Shown one piece after another: positions 13,567 through 25,813 of a stretch of DNA of 64,000 bases. Source of the DNA: Eutypa lata (Eukaryota > Ascomycota > Sordariomycetes > Xylariales > Diatrypaceae); NCBI GenBank assembly GCA_022661535.1, contig JAKULF010000004.1, positions 2,790,001 to 2,854,000 of the forward strand, read 5' to 3'. Positions within the stretch are counted from its first letter, which is position 1; every line of letters starts with the position of its first letter. The translations under genes and the position numbers were made by a program. The notes below the pieces were generated by a model, which did not search any database, had not been told where the DNA came from, and was given only the letters and a program-made list of their open reading frames with translations.

Positions 13567-14781
13567 ATAGGCGGCGATAGGTACATATGATAGCTTAGTG
13601 CTTAGGTACGTAGTTGGGTATGTACTTTGTAGGCAGGCTTGGAATCCCAATCCCTATCCCCAATCGCAAAGACTCAGACAGGCAGAACAGGGCTTGCCAG
13701 CTTGCTTTCTAACGGGCGGGCGGCGTACCTAAGCTTAAGGTCTGGCTAGTGTGGTCTTCTCATTTTTTCTCTAAACTTCCTACCTAACTTTGAGCCGAAT
13801 GTCTAACTAGAATCCGTACATACTGAGAGTACGCACTTCTCTTTTTTCTTCTTGTCGTCATTTCAATTATTTTGCTGACACTATCCATCTTCAGCCCTCG
13901 CACTAATTCCATTGTCGTCCAACGGATCGTCGACCTGGTAGAGCAGACCAAGGCGCCAACCCTTCCGTAGACCCGCCCCCGAGTCATTCGTTGTGTGTTC
14001 CTTCGTTATCGTTTTCTTTTGATGTGTTTTCTTCTCATCTAGCCCTATCTTGTTCTCGTTCCAACGACTTCCATACACTCGAGAAAAAAGTAATATTCGT
14101 GCCGGTGCTTATTAGCTCTACGTTCGTCCCTTTAGTACGACCCGCTCATTGCTTTTTTTCTTATCCGCATCGCCTCGGCCTGTCCTCAGGTGGTTACGCT
14201 CGTTTACAAGTTCATTACATCGTGGCTTTTGGCACCTGGTTGTATTGCGTTGTGGACCTAAAGGAGACCATTAAACCGACCGACCTGCCGGGCGAGAAAA
14301 CATACCAGGGGTCGACAACCAACACCATCGAATCGTCCTGTTGTACACTTCAACTTTTGCCGCGGATGGGTCACCTCTGAACTCCTATACATACCAAAGT
14401 CACTCGATCTGCATTAATATTTTCTTTTCTGGTCTTAAGGCAACCTCAGCTGTCAACGAAAAAGGAAAAGAGTTGATGATATACAATTGTAGGGGATAAA
14501 AAGCCAAAGGGAAGAGTGTAAAGAAGGGGAAAACAGGTTTTCTTGGACAGCCCAAGGGCCGTGAGACAGCAGCCACTAGGAGGCGTCGCATCCGCGCTGT
14601 GCATCTCGGGCGTCTTCTGGGGGGCAGCGGTACAAGGCCTACGGTACAATACATTGCCTTATTCCGACGCATCGTCACCTGTGGGCAAAAAGAGCACCCA
14701 CACATTACACCACGCCGGCCGGTAGAGAAGCACAAGAAATCTGCAGGTGGTTCAACCACTATTCCGCATTCGGTTCTCATC

Positions 14782-17531
14782 ATGGCTCCTGTAGCGCCTC
14801 GTCTGAAGGTCCTCTCAGGTTCGTTTACTTCCTATCTTCTTCGTCTTCCCCATTCCTATCACGTTGGAACACGCTTTTCTTAAGCAATCCCATCCCCTCT
14901 TGCAACGCCCCAGCCACGTCACTGCGGAACTGGCGGAAATATAATTCTACATTCTTCTCTCGCTCGCTACCTTATCTTTCGTTGCATTTACACTCCTTTC
15001 TCCGCCCTCCCTCGAGGAGTACCAGGGACTGGCACATGCATTGCGTCGTTGCCAATTCTCTCCATGGCGGACTTTGAGCTGATGAGGGTTTGTGCAGTTG
15101 GTGGAAACGCGGTTTCTGCCTTTCTCTCTTGGAGGCTTCAAGCAACCAATGCCTGCGACGTAACTTTAGTCTGGAAGTCGGGTTTCGAAGCCGTTCACCA
15201 ATATGGCATATCTTTCAAGTAAGATGACCCCCTGCTTGAGCCAGCTATTGGTGTATACTGATTATCCATTTAGATCTGCCTCATTTGGCAATGAGCGCTT
15301 CAAGCCACGACATGGTAAGGCACCCCTCAAAGCGTCTTGTTTGTTCTCTTTCTCTTGCTTACGTCTGGTGATATCATTCAGTGGTTCGAACGCCTGAAGA
15401 CGCCGCGCAGAACAAAGAGGGTGCATTTGACTATGTAATTCTCTGTATCAAGGCCCTCCCAGACGTCTACGATCTCGCCGCAGTCATCGAAGCTGTCGTT
15501 ACCCCACAACATACCTGTATTCTCATAAACACAACGCACACATTAGGTGTCGAGGCTGCAATCGAAGAGAGGTTTCCGACCAATGTGGTTTTATCACTCG
15601 TTTCCAACGCCGAGATCACACAATTAGGAGCAAGCGAATTCGAACATAGCGGCTCTACCGAGGTTTGGGTTGGCCCGGCTAGTAGAGGTGCTGGGATTCC
15701 GACAACGATACAAGAAGACATGGCCCAGGCGCTTGCTATGACCTTGAGCACAGGCCGTGTTGAATGTAAGGTCTCGTCAAACATTCGGCAGCAACAATTT
15801 GAACGGGTGATTGGGTAAGCTTCTGTACAACTTTTAGGTTCTCTATGCTATCGATACTAACAATATAGGCCGATCGCTTTTCACCCTGCTAGCGTTATAT
15901 TCGAGACTCCTTCCCATGCCGTATTACTGGAGAAGACTGGAGTTAAGCAACTGGTTTCCGACGTGATTGATGAGTTGATATCATTGGCCACCGCGCAAGG
16001 ATGCAGCCTACCAACCGACTTCAAACAAAAAACCATTGATGAACAGACTCGAAACTCTGACAACTCAAGCATTATGTGGCAGGATTATATAGCACGACGA
16101 CCAATGGAAGTAGAGACCTTTCTAGGCTCGCCAATCAAGCTGGCTCAAAGCTCAAACATCAGACTACCGCGGATCGAAACACTCTACGCAATCCTCCATA
16201 ATTTGAACATCGTTAACCAGTCCAGGCCGAAGGAAGTTAGCGCCATACCTATGCCTCCTACTTCGCCAGGCGCACAATCGATCATGCCGCGCATGTCATC
16301 AATGCCTCCCCCCCCTCGCGCTATCTCTAACGGCATGCCCAACGGAAACGGTATGGCCAGAGGTCCTAGGCCTAGGAACTCTTCCAACTTCACAGGTCCA
16401 CCCCCGGGTATGCGTCGCCCACCACCAATGAACGGAGGTCCACCAGGTGGTATCCGACCCCATACAAATGGTGCACCCAATGGGTATCCGCAAGCGAGGC
16501 AACCGTCGAGGCGTGGGTCTGTTGACGACCACGATCTAGGAGAGTTCAGCCACTTAGTACTATACGATGATCCAGTAGATGCCGTCGATACTGCCAGTAT
16601 TTATCCAGCCGATTCCGATATTACCCTGCGAGAACGTGAGCTTCAAATTCGACAACGTGAACTGGCGTTGAAGGAACAAGAAATGCGCATGAGGCGCGGT
16701 GGAGGCCCCGCACCGCGGCGGCGAGGACCCCCAATACGAAATGGTGGTGGGTACGACGACGAAGATGAAGAAGACGATTTTTTCGACCCAAATTCGGCCC
16801 CGGCCGCTCCGATGATCGACCCCGATAACTTCGATATGATGAGCGTCACCTCTCGAAAGAATCGCTCCAAGGCACCGGCTAACCATAGCGATATTCGTTC
16901 GAATCCAGAAGGTCCCGGAGGGATGATGCCATCACGGGGCGGCCGGTGGCGGCCACAATTCGGCAGGAATCGTTCCAGTCAGTTAATGGCTTCTGGTGTA
17001 CCCGGGCTCCATGACAACATCCTGGATGACCCCTTAATGGGCTACTCCTCGAACCGGTACGGCGATGTCGACCGGGGCCAGATGCACCAGGGGTCTCGAG
17101 CGAACTCGCTAACAGCATCCCATCTCCACGATTTTCAGAATGGCGGCGGGATGAGCGGTCCATTTCCCCGCCGTACTAGCCAATCACCAGGAAACCCGTA
17201 TAGTCCCTCGATCCGTGGCAATGGGCGCCCTTCGCCCCCGAATGGGATGGGCGGACCGGCCCCTAACGGTCGCCCTTCGCCTCCAGATGGCATGCGCCAG
17301 CCTGTCCCAAGGTACCCACCGGGCCATGGAAATTCAGTGGCACCGCAACAAGTGGAACAACGTGTCGGGGTGAGCAGTCTCCAACCACCTAAGCCTAAGA
17401 CAGTTCGAAGTCTGACCGGAAGTGCGAGTGCTAGCGCGGAGAGTGGTGATTCCTCCCATATTGACTCGGAGCCCTCGGCCCATAGCAGTCAAAGTAGCCT
17501 CGGTCCTCGTCCTCCCATAGGAGTCCGTTAG
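14782..17531 (+). CDS. Ketopantoate reductase-family protein with long disordered C-terminal tail
   Basis: Exons 14782-14818, 15098-15218, 15274-15314, 15382-15814 and 15869-17531 join in frame to give 764 residues. Residues 1 to about 330 match the ApbA/PanE (2-dehydropantoate 2-reductase) fold. There is an N-terminal nucleotide-binding turn (KVLSVGGNAVSAFLSWRL), the segments DYVILCIKALPD and NTTHTLGVEAAI, and a helical C-domain with SSIMWQDYIARRPMEVE, the usual substrate-domain signature. The remaining 430 or so residues are Pro/Gly/Asn/Arg-rich and probably disordered, with a short charged helix (ERELQIRQRELALKEQEM, about 464-485) and an acidic patch (DDEDEEDD). A true pantothenate-pathway PanE is about 300-350 residues with no such tail, so this is more likely a fungal paralogue with another role. 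The first glycine motif is GGNA rather than GxGxxG. The nucleotide substrate is not proven. Confidence 0.85.
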
Positions 17532-19593
17532 TCGGCCTTACGACAACGGGAAACGGGATATTCGTCGAAGGTGTCGAGTGGTCTATTTGCCTGTGTCGTG
17601 CCGTCTTGAGTCGGTTACTGCCAGCATTCCAGACATTAACTTGATTACCGAGTGTCGATCGTTCTCTCTTTGCGAGTCACCCGGGGAACCGTATTTCTCT
17701 TCACGTCACAACAGAAAAAGGAGCATTCAGTGGGGGTTAGATGGAATACTTGGACTACGATTTCTAACGAAGCACACATAATTTCATTCGTCTCGGCGAT
17801 CAACGTACATAAACATTTGGCACGACGGATCATTGTTTTCTTTTTAATTTCTGGTAATATTGCATTGGGCTGGGCGTCTCGCTTCTTTTTCCTTCGAAGC
17901 CGCGTATATCCTTTCTGCGGCTTCTAAAACGTATTTATCAGTGCTTCATAATCATCGGACGATTCAACGCTCAGAATTCTCAGACCTCGTCTGGAATTCG
18001 TCGCCGACTTAATGGACTAACTTAGAAAGCCTCAAACAGGCGGAATAATGGTATTCTAGGGAGCTTTTGCCGTATGACCATGGCGAAGGAGATGGACGCA
18101 ACCTTATCCCTACATTCTCGAGATTGTCTTGTTTTCATCGTGAGCAGGGTTGGTCTAATTCACTCGGAGGGCGAAAGGAGGACTGGTAGTCGGATGGCTT
18201 GGGGGTGCGTTCACGAAATAGATTTGGGTTAACAGTTGCCGCATGCAGAGATGTGATAGGGATCGCTGTACCCCTATCCCACCGCATGCGGCGTGGGCAT
18301 TTAGAAGTGGATGTGGGATTAGCATGTCTAGGAAGCTGTGGTTATGCGAGCATATTATTAGCTGGATCCTTTCTCTACCCCATCCATCACTCATCCTTTG
18401 CCTCGTTTTACTATGTTACTACGGGCGATCGGCGAGGGACTGGTAGATAGAGACGGCTGCAAGATAATCAAATGCGGCAGGGCCACCATAGCGGTGCCGA
18501 GGGAGAGGGAAGGAAAACATAGGCGAGGAAGTCGAACAGAGACGACTAGAAGAAAGGCTTAATATATGAACTCTTAATCCGCAACCATCACACAGCTCTA
18601 CCTAGTTATTCTTGACGCTTCGCTGTGATAAGTTGAGCATTGCATTGCATTTTCATTATCTATTTGACTCTCCAAACCAAGGGATTTTCTTATCTTCCCG
18701 ATCAGTTTCATGCAGAGTTTGCATACCACCCCAGATGGCATGAGTCTCACCACGTGAAAGCGCAGCATTGATTTAGACTTCCCGTCTCCCTCATACAAAT
18801 AGAGTTTTGCCCTAAGTCTCGGCCCCGCAAACCCAAGTAGGTACGGCACATACGAAGTACATAAGGGGCTCTCTCTCTCTCCTCCCCATAACCTCATGAT
18901 TCAGGGGGGAAAGGGGTCCAGATGCAGGTACGAGTCCGGTTCCTGACATGAATCGAATCCGTCTCTTTGGGCACCTTGAACTAGCCATGTAGGTACTTGT
19001 TTATACGTCGTGAGTGCAGATAGCGTGCGGGATTCCGGTAAGAGCCATTACGTCAATCAGTGGGATGCTCCTAAGTATTAGTTTTAGGTGGAGCATTTCA
19101 CCCTTATCAACACAACATGCTTATCAGTAACTAGTGGTAGTGGTAGTGGTAGCAACCGGTAATAATAAACGCGTTAATGATGATTTGGAAAGCGCCCCCG
19201 CCTAACTACGCTAACGTTAGGTACCTACTTTAAACGATTCAACCTCTGTGTAGCAGTTGTGAGAAGACAACTAACTAGGTACATACCAAGTTAATTGTGC
19301 GACGACGATACTACCATACCATTGAGACTTCGTCTCACAGTGCCAACCAAGTGAGGCTGACTTTTACTGCGAACGTAACACTCACTACAAGGAAATTTCA
19401 GACCGTCTTTGAATTGACGACATCTTCGGAGGATTAAATTCCCCCCTCCCCCTCCCCACCACGCGCCAGCAGCAGCAACTTCCACAAAGACAAGACCCGG
19501 TATAAAATAAAATAAACTCTGACAAGGAGGCTGGCTGGCTCTCTCAAGAACAAAATCGCACATCAGTCTGTCTAGTTATCTATCTGTGACGCT
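17532..19593. other. Intergenic, between the KPR-like gene and Hsk3
   Basis: Begins with the 3' UTR of the KPR-like gene. Only short open frames (under 100 codons) without recognisable domains. Contains a GGTAGT-type tandem repeat at about 19134-19153. Pyrimidine- and purine-rich blocks just before 19594 are probably the Hsk3 promoter/leader. Confidence 0.45.
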
Positions 19594-20412
19594 ATGGCGA
19601 GCAGAGGCGGAAATACCACCGATCGCACCATAGCGACCAGTGGTTTGGCGAGGCCGTCCCTGGCGCCACAGGGCGGTGGTAGTGGTAGTGGTAGTGGTAG
19701 TAGCGGCCCCGGGGGCGTCGTGAAGGCGAGACAGCTGGTAAGTTCACTTGCCTACTTTCATTACCTACCAATGTACCTGGTCGAAGTCAGGCGCCATTTA
19801 CCTGGGGAGCAGCACACAGCATCGCAGGCAGTGGTGATGTATGGTTACCTACCAACCAAGTTGGCCCTATGGCGGATTGGTCACACAACAATATTATGTA
19901 CCTAACTACCTCGTCTCCGGGGACGTCACAAACAAAGCAAGCGGAAGGAAGTAGATTACTACTACTTACTTACTTACTACACAAGTTCGGGAGAAGATAG
20001 ATAGGCTAGGAAAGAAAGAATTTTTTTTCAAAAACTAACTACAAGCCCTACGTGCGAAAATCTGTGTAGTCTCACCTACACTCGCAGCTCGCCCAGCTGT
20101 CGTCGAACCTCGCCGATACGGAGAACCTCCTGCGCATGACGAGCGTGCAGGCCGAGGCTATGAGGGGGTTGGGGAGTTGGCATGGTGGTTTGTAAGTTAT
20201 CCTGATTATCTATCTTTCTCTCTCTCTCTCTCCCTCTCTCTGTGTATGTGTGTGTGTACCCCCCCCCCCCCCATCCTTTTTTTTGCGCGCTTGAAGTATC
20301 GCTAATACGCTCGCGTGCGCGTGTTGTATGTTGCAGGTTCATGGCCGCTAGCAAGGTCCTCGGCGAGGAAGCAGTACAGCAGCAACCACAGAGCGGTGGT
20401 AACCAGCGGTGA
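19594..20412 (+). CDS. HSK3: DASH complex subunit Hsk3
   Basis: Subunit of the DASH/Dam1 ring that couples kinetochores to spindle microtubules. Exons 19594-19737, 20070-20191 and 20337-20412 give 113 residues. The conserved core reads RQLSHLHSQLAQLSSNLADT, then ENLLRMTSVQAEAMRGLG and LFMAASKVLGEE, which is the Hsk3 signature: one helical hairpin-forming segment. The N-tail (about 45 residues) is Gly/Ser-rich with a GSGSGS run and is poorly conserved in the family. I chose the TAG acceptor before 20070 rather than the CAG acceptor 18 nt downstream, because it restores the HLHSQ stretch expected between RQL and LAQL. Intron 1 is 332 nt. Intron 2 carries CT, TG and poly-C microsatellites. Nuclear. 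High confidence in identity. Confidence 0.88.
20214..20272. repeat. Compound microsatellite (CT)n-(TG)n-(C)n in Hsk3 intron 2
   Basis: A CT run (about 20214-20241), a TG run (about 20241-20257) and a run of about 14 C (20259-20272) follow the intron donor. All three lie within the 145-nt second intron of Hsk3. Confidence 0.8.
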
Positions 20413-22410
20413 ATCAATCGTCTTATGATAGCAATAACTACATTCTACATCTCTACTCTGCGTTTCCTAGTTTCTACGTGTCCGCTCAGACCCATCTAGC
20501 CTGTAAAGCATTGGATTGATAGTCCTCTCGGCTCTTGGCTCGCGGCCGGTAGTTTGGTCATCGTTGGTATCTTCGTCGTCATCTTCTATCGGGTTGGATC
20601 ACTTTCTTCCCCTACTTGCACGTCTATCTTCGAGATTATTGGCATGTTCCGTCTACTTGCTCTGGGGACCATCCAATCCGTTGTTGGCATTCTTTGCTAC
20701 ACTTTCTCCCTTTTATATATCATGAGGGTCAGCTCGTATTTGAATATTATGACAGCATGTGATCACAAACCATTGCTATTTCCATTGTCTTCCCACAGCT
20801 CCAAGGACGATCATTGTCATTCCCTGGTGTCTTAGCTCTCGGGGGGAGGTGGAACCAGGTTCGTTATCTTCATCATTCATTACCTTGACACGGTACCTGC
20901 CATAGTAAAAAATATCCACCTACTGTCGTATGCCTCAAGTCATATTTTGCTGTTGTCGAAATAGCCCGCGGGAATTTGTTCTGACTCCGTTCTATTACGT
21001 GGGAATCTCTATCCAAACGTCAATTATAGGATCCGTGGTTTATTAGAGTCCCCGTCTAGTTACTTTGAATTGTGGTTAGCGAAGACATCTTCCGGGTGCC
21101 TATTTCTATACCCGTCCGCAACTCATGCCACTGGTCATTGAGCCTGAGAGAAAGGCGAGGCTTTAGAACTCGACCTCGGCGATTCCATTCCATCTTAAGC
21201 ATCTTATCCCCTTGGATCGACTGATGATACTACCTCATAGTTGCTGATGGGCAGAGCGATGCGAGTGAATAAGTACATAGAGTTAGGCATCACTCCTTAT
21301 AATTCTTCTCTCGCCCCCTCCCAGTCCAACATTGGGTTTCACCTTTTACCACTAGTATACCCATGATGTATTTTAGTATAGCCGGAAGGTTGATAAGATT
21401 TCGGATAATCAACTTGACGAAATCCCCTGGATTTTCCATCGGATTATTAGATTCTCATCCCTCTATAATTACCTGTCCTTTGTTAGTTGCTTCTGAAATT
21501 CTAGCCTAGCCTAGTATAAACGCTCTGTATTCAAATATAGACCATAAAATTCGAACTATGGGAGGTGCCGTCTGTCCTTGCTACTTCCAGAAACTATGAC
21601 GGCTCATTATAGCTAATTATACAGGGGGCTGTTCTGGAAAATTGTTGTATTTCAATATTAACAAAAGGCATCTTTTTGTTAACTTTTGTTTACGTGAACG
21701 CTATCTGAACGTAGAGGGGTGGGAGGAAGGGTTGTTCATCTAACGGCTATATTTAGTAGACAGGTGGTAGTCATAAACGAGCAGTAGGCCTGTTAGGCGT
21801 AAGAGATATCGAGAAAACCAGACTTGGCTGTAGTTGTAGCCTCATATAAAGCTTGTTTTCGTTGCCTTATCATCTAGGCAGGGAGGATAGGATGACCAAG
21901 ATGTGACATAGAATATGTGTAAAGAATAGCGGTGTACATGACCAACGCACAACACATTGTGCGTGCATGATATGATATAGCAATACATTGCCAAGTGAGC
22001 ACCAGGTGTATCTGCAAAACTTATAAGTGCTCTAATATTTATGCTATAGAGACACTAGGGATTGTCTGTCTAAGGCTATTGATCGTTGAAGAATGCTCCC
22101 GGTCTTGATACCAGCCTGAGCTTATTAAATCACTTACAACTGTTAATAAGAATGTGACTCGAAAGAGTCTATATCGGGGCCTTTGTACTTGACCCGTGAT
22201 GTATTAATCTCCAGACTCTACCAAATACCAGTGAATGTTCACTTTGTGTCTCCATAGGACGTTCGAGATTCATCTATCGGGACACAACACGATATGCCAT
22301 AGTAGGAAGACAATTGTTGCCCCAAAGTCTACCGTTCGCGGTACTTCCAAACCAATCCACTCTAAGGAGACATTTCTTCGTGCTATCGACTAACCCATAT
22401 TATTTTCAAA
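20413..22410. other. Intergenic, between Hsk3 and the F-box gene
   Basis: About 2 kb with Hsk3 3' UTR at the left and the F-box gene 3' UTR at the right. Open frames are under 95 codons and unrecognised. No repeat of note. Confidence 0.45.
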
Positions 22411-23283
22411 TCACCGTACAGTGTTATGCTCCTTGAACCAATTCTCCATAGTAGCATTGTGAAACTCGATGACCTTCAGGGGTTCAGGACTGTCTTTCTT
22501 CTTCAGATTCCACTTCGGACCATACAACAACAAGTCCATCGGTCTCAGGTGCGGCGGCAACGAAGCGACATCGAGCTCCCTCACCAGCACGACATCGGCC
22601 TCGCCCACCACCTCGCCCACCCTGGCGGCCTCCTCCTGCGGCCCGTCGAACCCGTTCGCGTTCCCCCGGCCGAAGCACATCTTGACGAACTCGGGGGCCT
22701 GCGCGGGCACGCACAGGACGCCGAAGATGCCCGTCACGGCGAGCGACGACCCCACCCACTCCACCAGGTGCGACATGCGCACCGCGTCCGCGTCCGCGAA
22801 CTCGTACCGGATGGCGCTGTAGCCCAGGAGCCTGTAGGCGCGCTCGCCCAGGTCGCCCGTGATGGAGAAGAAGCGGGCGCAGACGCCCACGACGCGCGCC
22901 GCGGGCCGCTGCTGGATCAGCATGCGCCGCCAGCTGGCGTTCTCGTCGAGAAAGGGGGGCTCCAGGCCGAAGAAGCGGGGCATCCGGTGCACGAGGCTCT
23001 CGGGCCAGAAGAGCCGCTCGAAGGAGGGGAAGCGCTTGATGAGGAGTGGGTTTGGGCGCGGTTCCGGAGCTGGCCCCTGCCCTGTTGCTCTGGCCGGGCT
23101 AACGGCGGCGGCGGCGGCGGCGGCGCTGGGCCGGAAGAATAGAGCGCTCTGGAGCGAGGGGGAGGAGCTGGTGAGGGCGTGCCATTGCCGGTTCACGCGC
23201 TGCGCTGAGGTTAGGAGGTCCTGCAGGGGGACTTGTAGTAGGATCTGCTCGAGGAGTTCGGGCGTGGCGAATACTTTCTCCAT
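22411..23283 (-). CDS. F-box domain protein, single exon
   Basis: Putative substrate-recognition adaptor of an SCF (Skp1-Cul1-F-box) ubiquitin ligase; substrate unknown. It has 290 residues, no intron, and starts with ATG at 23283. Residues about 6-50 (TPELLEQILLQVPLQDLLTS then AQRVNRQWHALTSSSPSLQS) form a clear fungal F-box, followed by ALFFRP. An alanine run (SAAAAAAAV, about residue 53) and a proline-rich linker precede a C-terminal domain of no recognised family containing FFGLEPPFLDENASWRRM, an arrangement common in uncharacterised fungal F-box proteins. The gene is much more GC-rich than its flanks, which explains long spurious frames on the opposite strand. The F-box is firm; the rest is unassigned. 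Confidence 0.85.
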   Translation of the reverse strand: MEKVFATPELLEQILLQVPLQDLLTSAQRVNRQWHALTSSSPSLQSALFFRPSAAAAAAAVSPARATGQGPAPEPRPNPLLIKRFPSFERLFWPESLVHRMPRFFGLEPPFLDENASWRRMLIQQRPAARVVGVCARFFSITGDLGERAYRLLGYSAIRYEFADADAVRMSHLVEWVGSSLAVTGIFGVLCVPAQAPEFVKMCFGRGNANGFDGPQEEAARVGEVVGEADVVLVRELDVASLPPHLRPMDLLLYGPKWNLKKKDSPEPLKVIEFHNATMENWFKEHNTVR

Positions 23284-24062
23284 TGTGTTGAGTAACTAGT
23301 TAGTTATGTATTCCTGGGTAATTATACGAAGTACTACTAGAGCCCTGATGGTATCGTGCTTTGAGCAGACGAATTACACTAGACAGAAAGTATGAAGATC
23401 TAAATATAATCAGCTACGCTGGACCGACGTTCCGAAATGTTCGACGCGCTACATACGCACACCAGTTGAGAACATACTAAGATAAACAGAAAAATAATAA
23501 TATCAAATCTTAGATAGACTTAATATTGCCTTCATTTTGTTTGTGTACGATTGCTGCCCGTACATGACCAGCTGTGCTGTGCGGCCGCTGGATGGTCTGA
23601 TGGTGTATGAGAAAAGCAAGCTGCTGATACGGATTGAATTGGAGTGGAGAAGCGATGTCGATGGACTGATTGAAGTTGCACCAATCATGCAAACCCATTA
23701 CTTCGCCACCTCTGAGATCGACCATTCCTCATTGACTGGTGTCAGTCATTCAGTTTAGACTAGCCCCTTAAAATTATACTTTGCATATTCATCGGAAAGC
23801 ATAACTACCTACGGACACGGATGTGATTTCTGAATTGAACCTTTTCCCTGACCCTAATATGTGTGTTATTATATCCTTCAAATTGAAGGTTTTTCTTTCT
23901 CATGTATGTACTTCACTATGGAATTCGTTATATGCTTCCCGTATATCACATCACGCTCTACTAAAAATGCATCACAAAATCTGACGATAGGGACAACCTT
24001 AGGCGAGACCCGACACCACCGCCCAGGACTTCCTGCAGAATACTAGCACCCTAACTTTACAC
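23284..24062. other. Intergenic, F-box promoter and methyltransferase 3' side
   Basis: AT-rich spacer. Open frames of 60-73 codons on both strands at 23500-23760 are mirror-image shadows without domain signal. Nothing else seen. Confidence 0.45.
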
Positions 24063-25813
24063 CTACGGGCTTTCCGGCTTTCTAGCATATACTATACGCT
24101 GAGGTAAGTATGCGTGAATACCCTTGTTGCGCAGCTCCTTTCGATAAGACATCAGGAACACCCTCATTTCATCTAGCGAACGCTCGAGGACTGTGTTCCA
24201 CATGAACATGACATAGCCTAGAGTCACACAGTGGTTGCTTAGCAATTGGGCGTGTGAAAAATACCATTGGTTTAAGATCCACTTACCTTCTAGATCTTCT
24301 TCGAGAGTATATTGGGCCCATTGTCCAATCTCTCTGAGTCTAGGGTCGGCCGGCCATCCACCCATTGGAATCTAAGAAGTGTTAACAAGGTCCTAGACTA
24401 AATATTTGATGAATATTCATATACTGCTTATATGCCACAGTATCTGCAACCATAAAGTGGGTTTCAGCAGCAAATAATTACTCACTTTTATATCCTTCAC
24501 AGTGATATCAGCAAACCCCGCAGCCTCAATGCTCTTCCGCTGGATATCATCCGTGACGATGGTAAAGGGGCGCCCGAGCTTCTTCCCGCCCTCGACAAAC
24601 AGGTCATGCCACATGTTCATGGCGGACTCGGGCTTGACGGTGCCGTCGTCGCAGCGGTACTCGGGCTCGACCTCGAAGCTCTCGACCCAGCCCCCGGGCT
24701 TGAGCGCCGCGTACGCCTGCTCGAACAGCCTGGGCCAGTCCGTTATGGCGCCCAGCATGTACCGGATGTGGACGTAGTCGAAGCTGTTGGGCTCGAACGT
24801 CCACTCCTGCTCCGCGTCGTCGATCTCGAACTTCACGTTCGGCGGGTTCCACGCCGGCTGCGTCGGGGACAGGTCCGTGCCGATGACCTCGCAGTTAGGG
24901 AACTGATCCCCCATGTCGCTGCGAAATCTATTAGCTCTGTGGAGTGTGTGTGTGTGTGTGTATTCGAATGAATAGCTATGGAGTGCCTTACATTGCCCAT
25001 ATGCCTAAGTTGGTTGGTAAACAGTCTAAAAGCCACGAAGCTTGGGAGAGGAGTCACCTGTAGCTGTTCCGATATCCAGAACTTTCTGCGATGCATTAGC
25101 TGGATGTTATGAGTTGTTTCCTGGAAGACGATTCCTTACTTCAATATCATCCTTCAGGGGTGCTAGGAAAAGTTTGCCGCCGAGACAAAGAGTCAAGACA
25201 TGGTGACTATAAGAGGCGTTAGAATAGTGAAAGCGAGAAGGCTCCAAGAACGACGACGATGTTATCTCACTTCATGTCCATCGCCTCGTTTTGGCGGTCA
25301 TCATTTGGTCCCCAGTACTTGTCTGCGCCATGCCTCTCGCTATGATAAGTACGGCCATTAAGAGTTCGGTACTCTAGAATACTGGCAGAGAGAGATGCAG
25401 TCGAGCTTTGTCTGTTATGAATACTTAGATCAGTGTTGTTCTTCTCAACATCGAATTCTGAGCTGCCCCATGTCTAATGGCCTCATTTGAAAGAACATCC
25501 CATACCTATCCTCATCCCCTAGAGCTGAGTCCGCATCATCCTCGTTATCATCATCGGCAGGCTGATCATTTTGCCCAACAATTGTCAGCATTGGTTCAAC
25601 TACACTGCCACCGATAGTAGGGCCAGACATTTCTAGTGCTCTTACATCATAGGGGGCTGCTTCAATTAGGTCTCCTGTCCCAGCTGGTAGTGTGACTGGA
25701 GGGCTCGCCCCAGCTGCAGGCTCCACAGTTGGTTCTCGCGATGCGGTTGGCTCACGGGATGCCCGCGCTTCAGCAGAGGAACTGGCCTCAGGATCTCTTG
25801 GACTGGTCGCCAT
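24063..25813 (-). CDS. SAM-dependent class I methyltransferase (LaeA-like/UMTA family), 8 exons
   Basis: Seven-beta-strand methyltransferase of the large fungal LaeA-like family, whose members include regulators and secondary-metabolite enzymes; the acceptor is unknown. Exons on the minus strand: 25813-25506, 25411-25271, 25206-25140, 25085-25058, 25004-24992 (13 nt), 24918-24486, 24371-24287 and 24217-24063, giving 409 residues. The N-tail (about 100 residues) is Ser/Pro/Ala- and then Asp-rich, followed by [18 protein letters not shown] and [17 protein letters not shown], typical of the family. Motif I is [13 protein letters not shown], and acidic motif II lies in [20 protein letters not shown] and LEEDLEGYVMFMW occur downstream. 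The start was taken at the ATG at 25813, with A at -3 and G at +4; the open frame extends upstream without another ATG. The 13-nt exon is needed to keep motif I in frame. Confidence 0.85.

Larger units (their letters stand above)
4927..14781. other. About 9.9-kb gene-free AT-rich interval
   Basis: No open frame longer than about 130 codons and no protein family I recognise on either strand. The interval holds a MITE-like element (9153-9276), short tandem words such as GGCAAGAT x3 (8266-8290), facing GTATGTATG/CATACATAC tracts (about 13481-13566) and many TAGGTA/CCTAGG/TACGTACATA words. The last part, from about 13,750, becomes pyrimidine-rich and is probably the promoter/5' leader of the next gene. 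An open frame at 13991-14380 lies inside that leader and looks non-coding. Confidence 0.55.

Noticed and set aside
13991..14380. 129-codon plus-strand frame upstream of the KPR-like gene
   Set aside because: Ser/Phe/Cys-rich translation of a pyrimidine-rich leader; no domain.
22426..23142. 238-codon plus-strand open frame
   Set aside because: Antisense to the GC-rich F-box gene; composition-driven.
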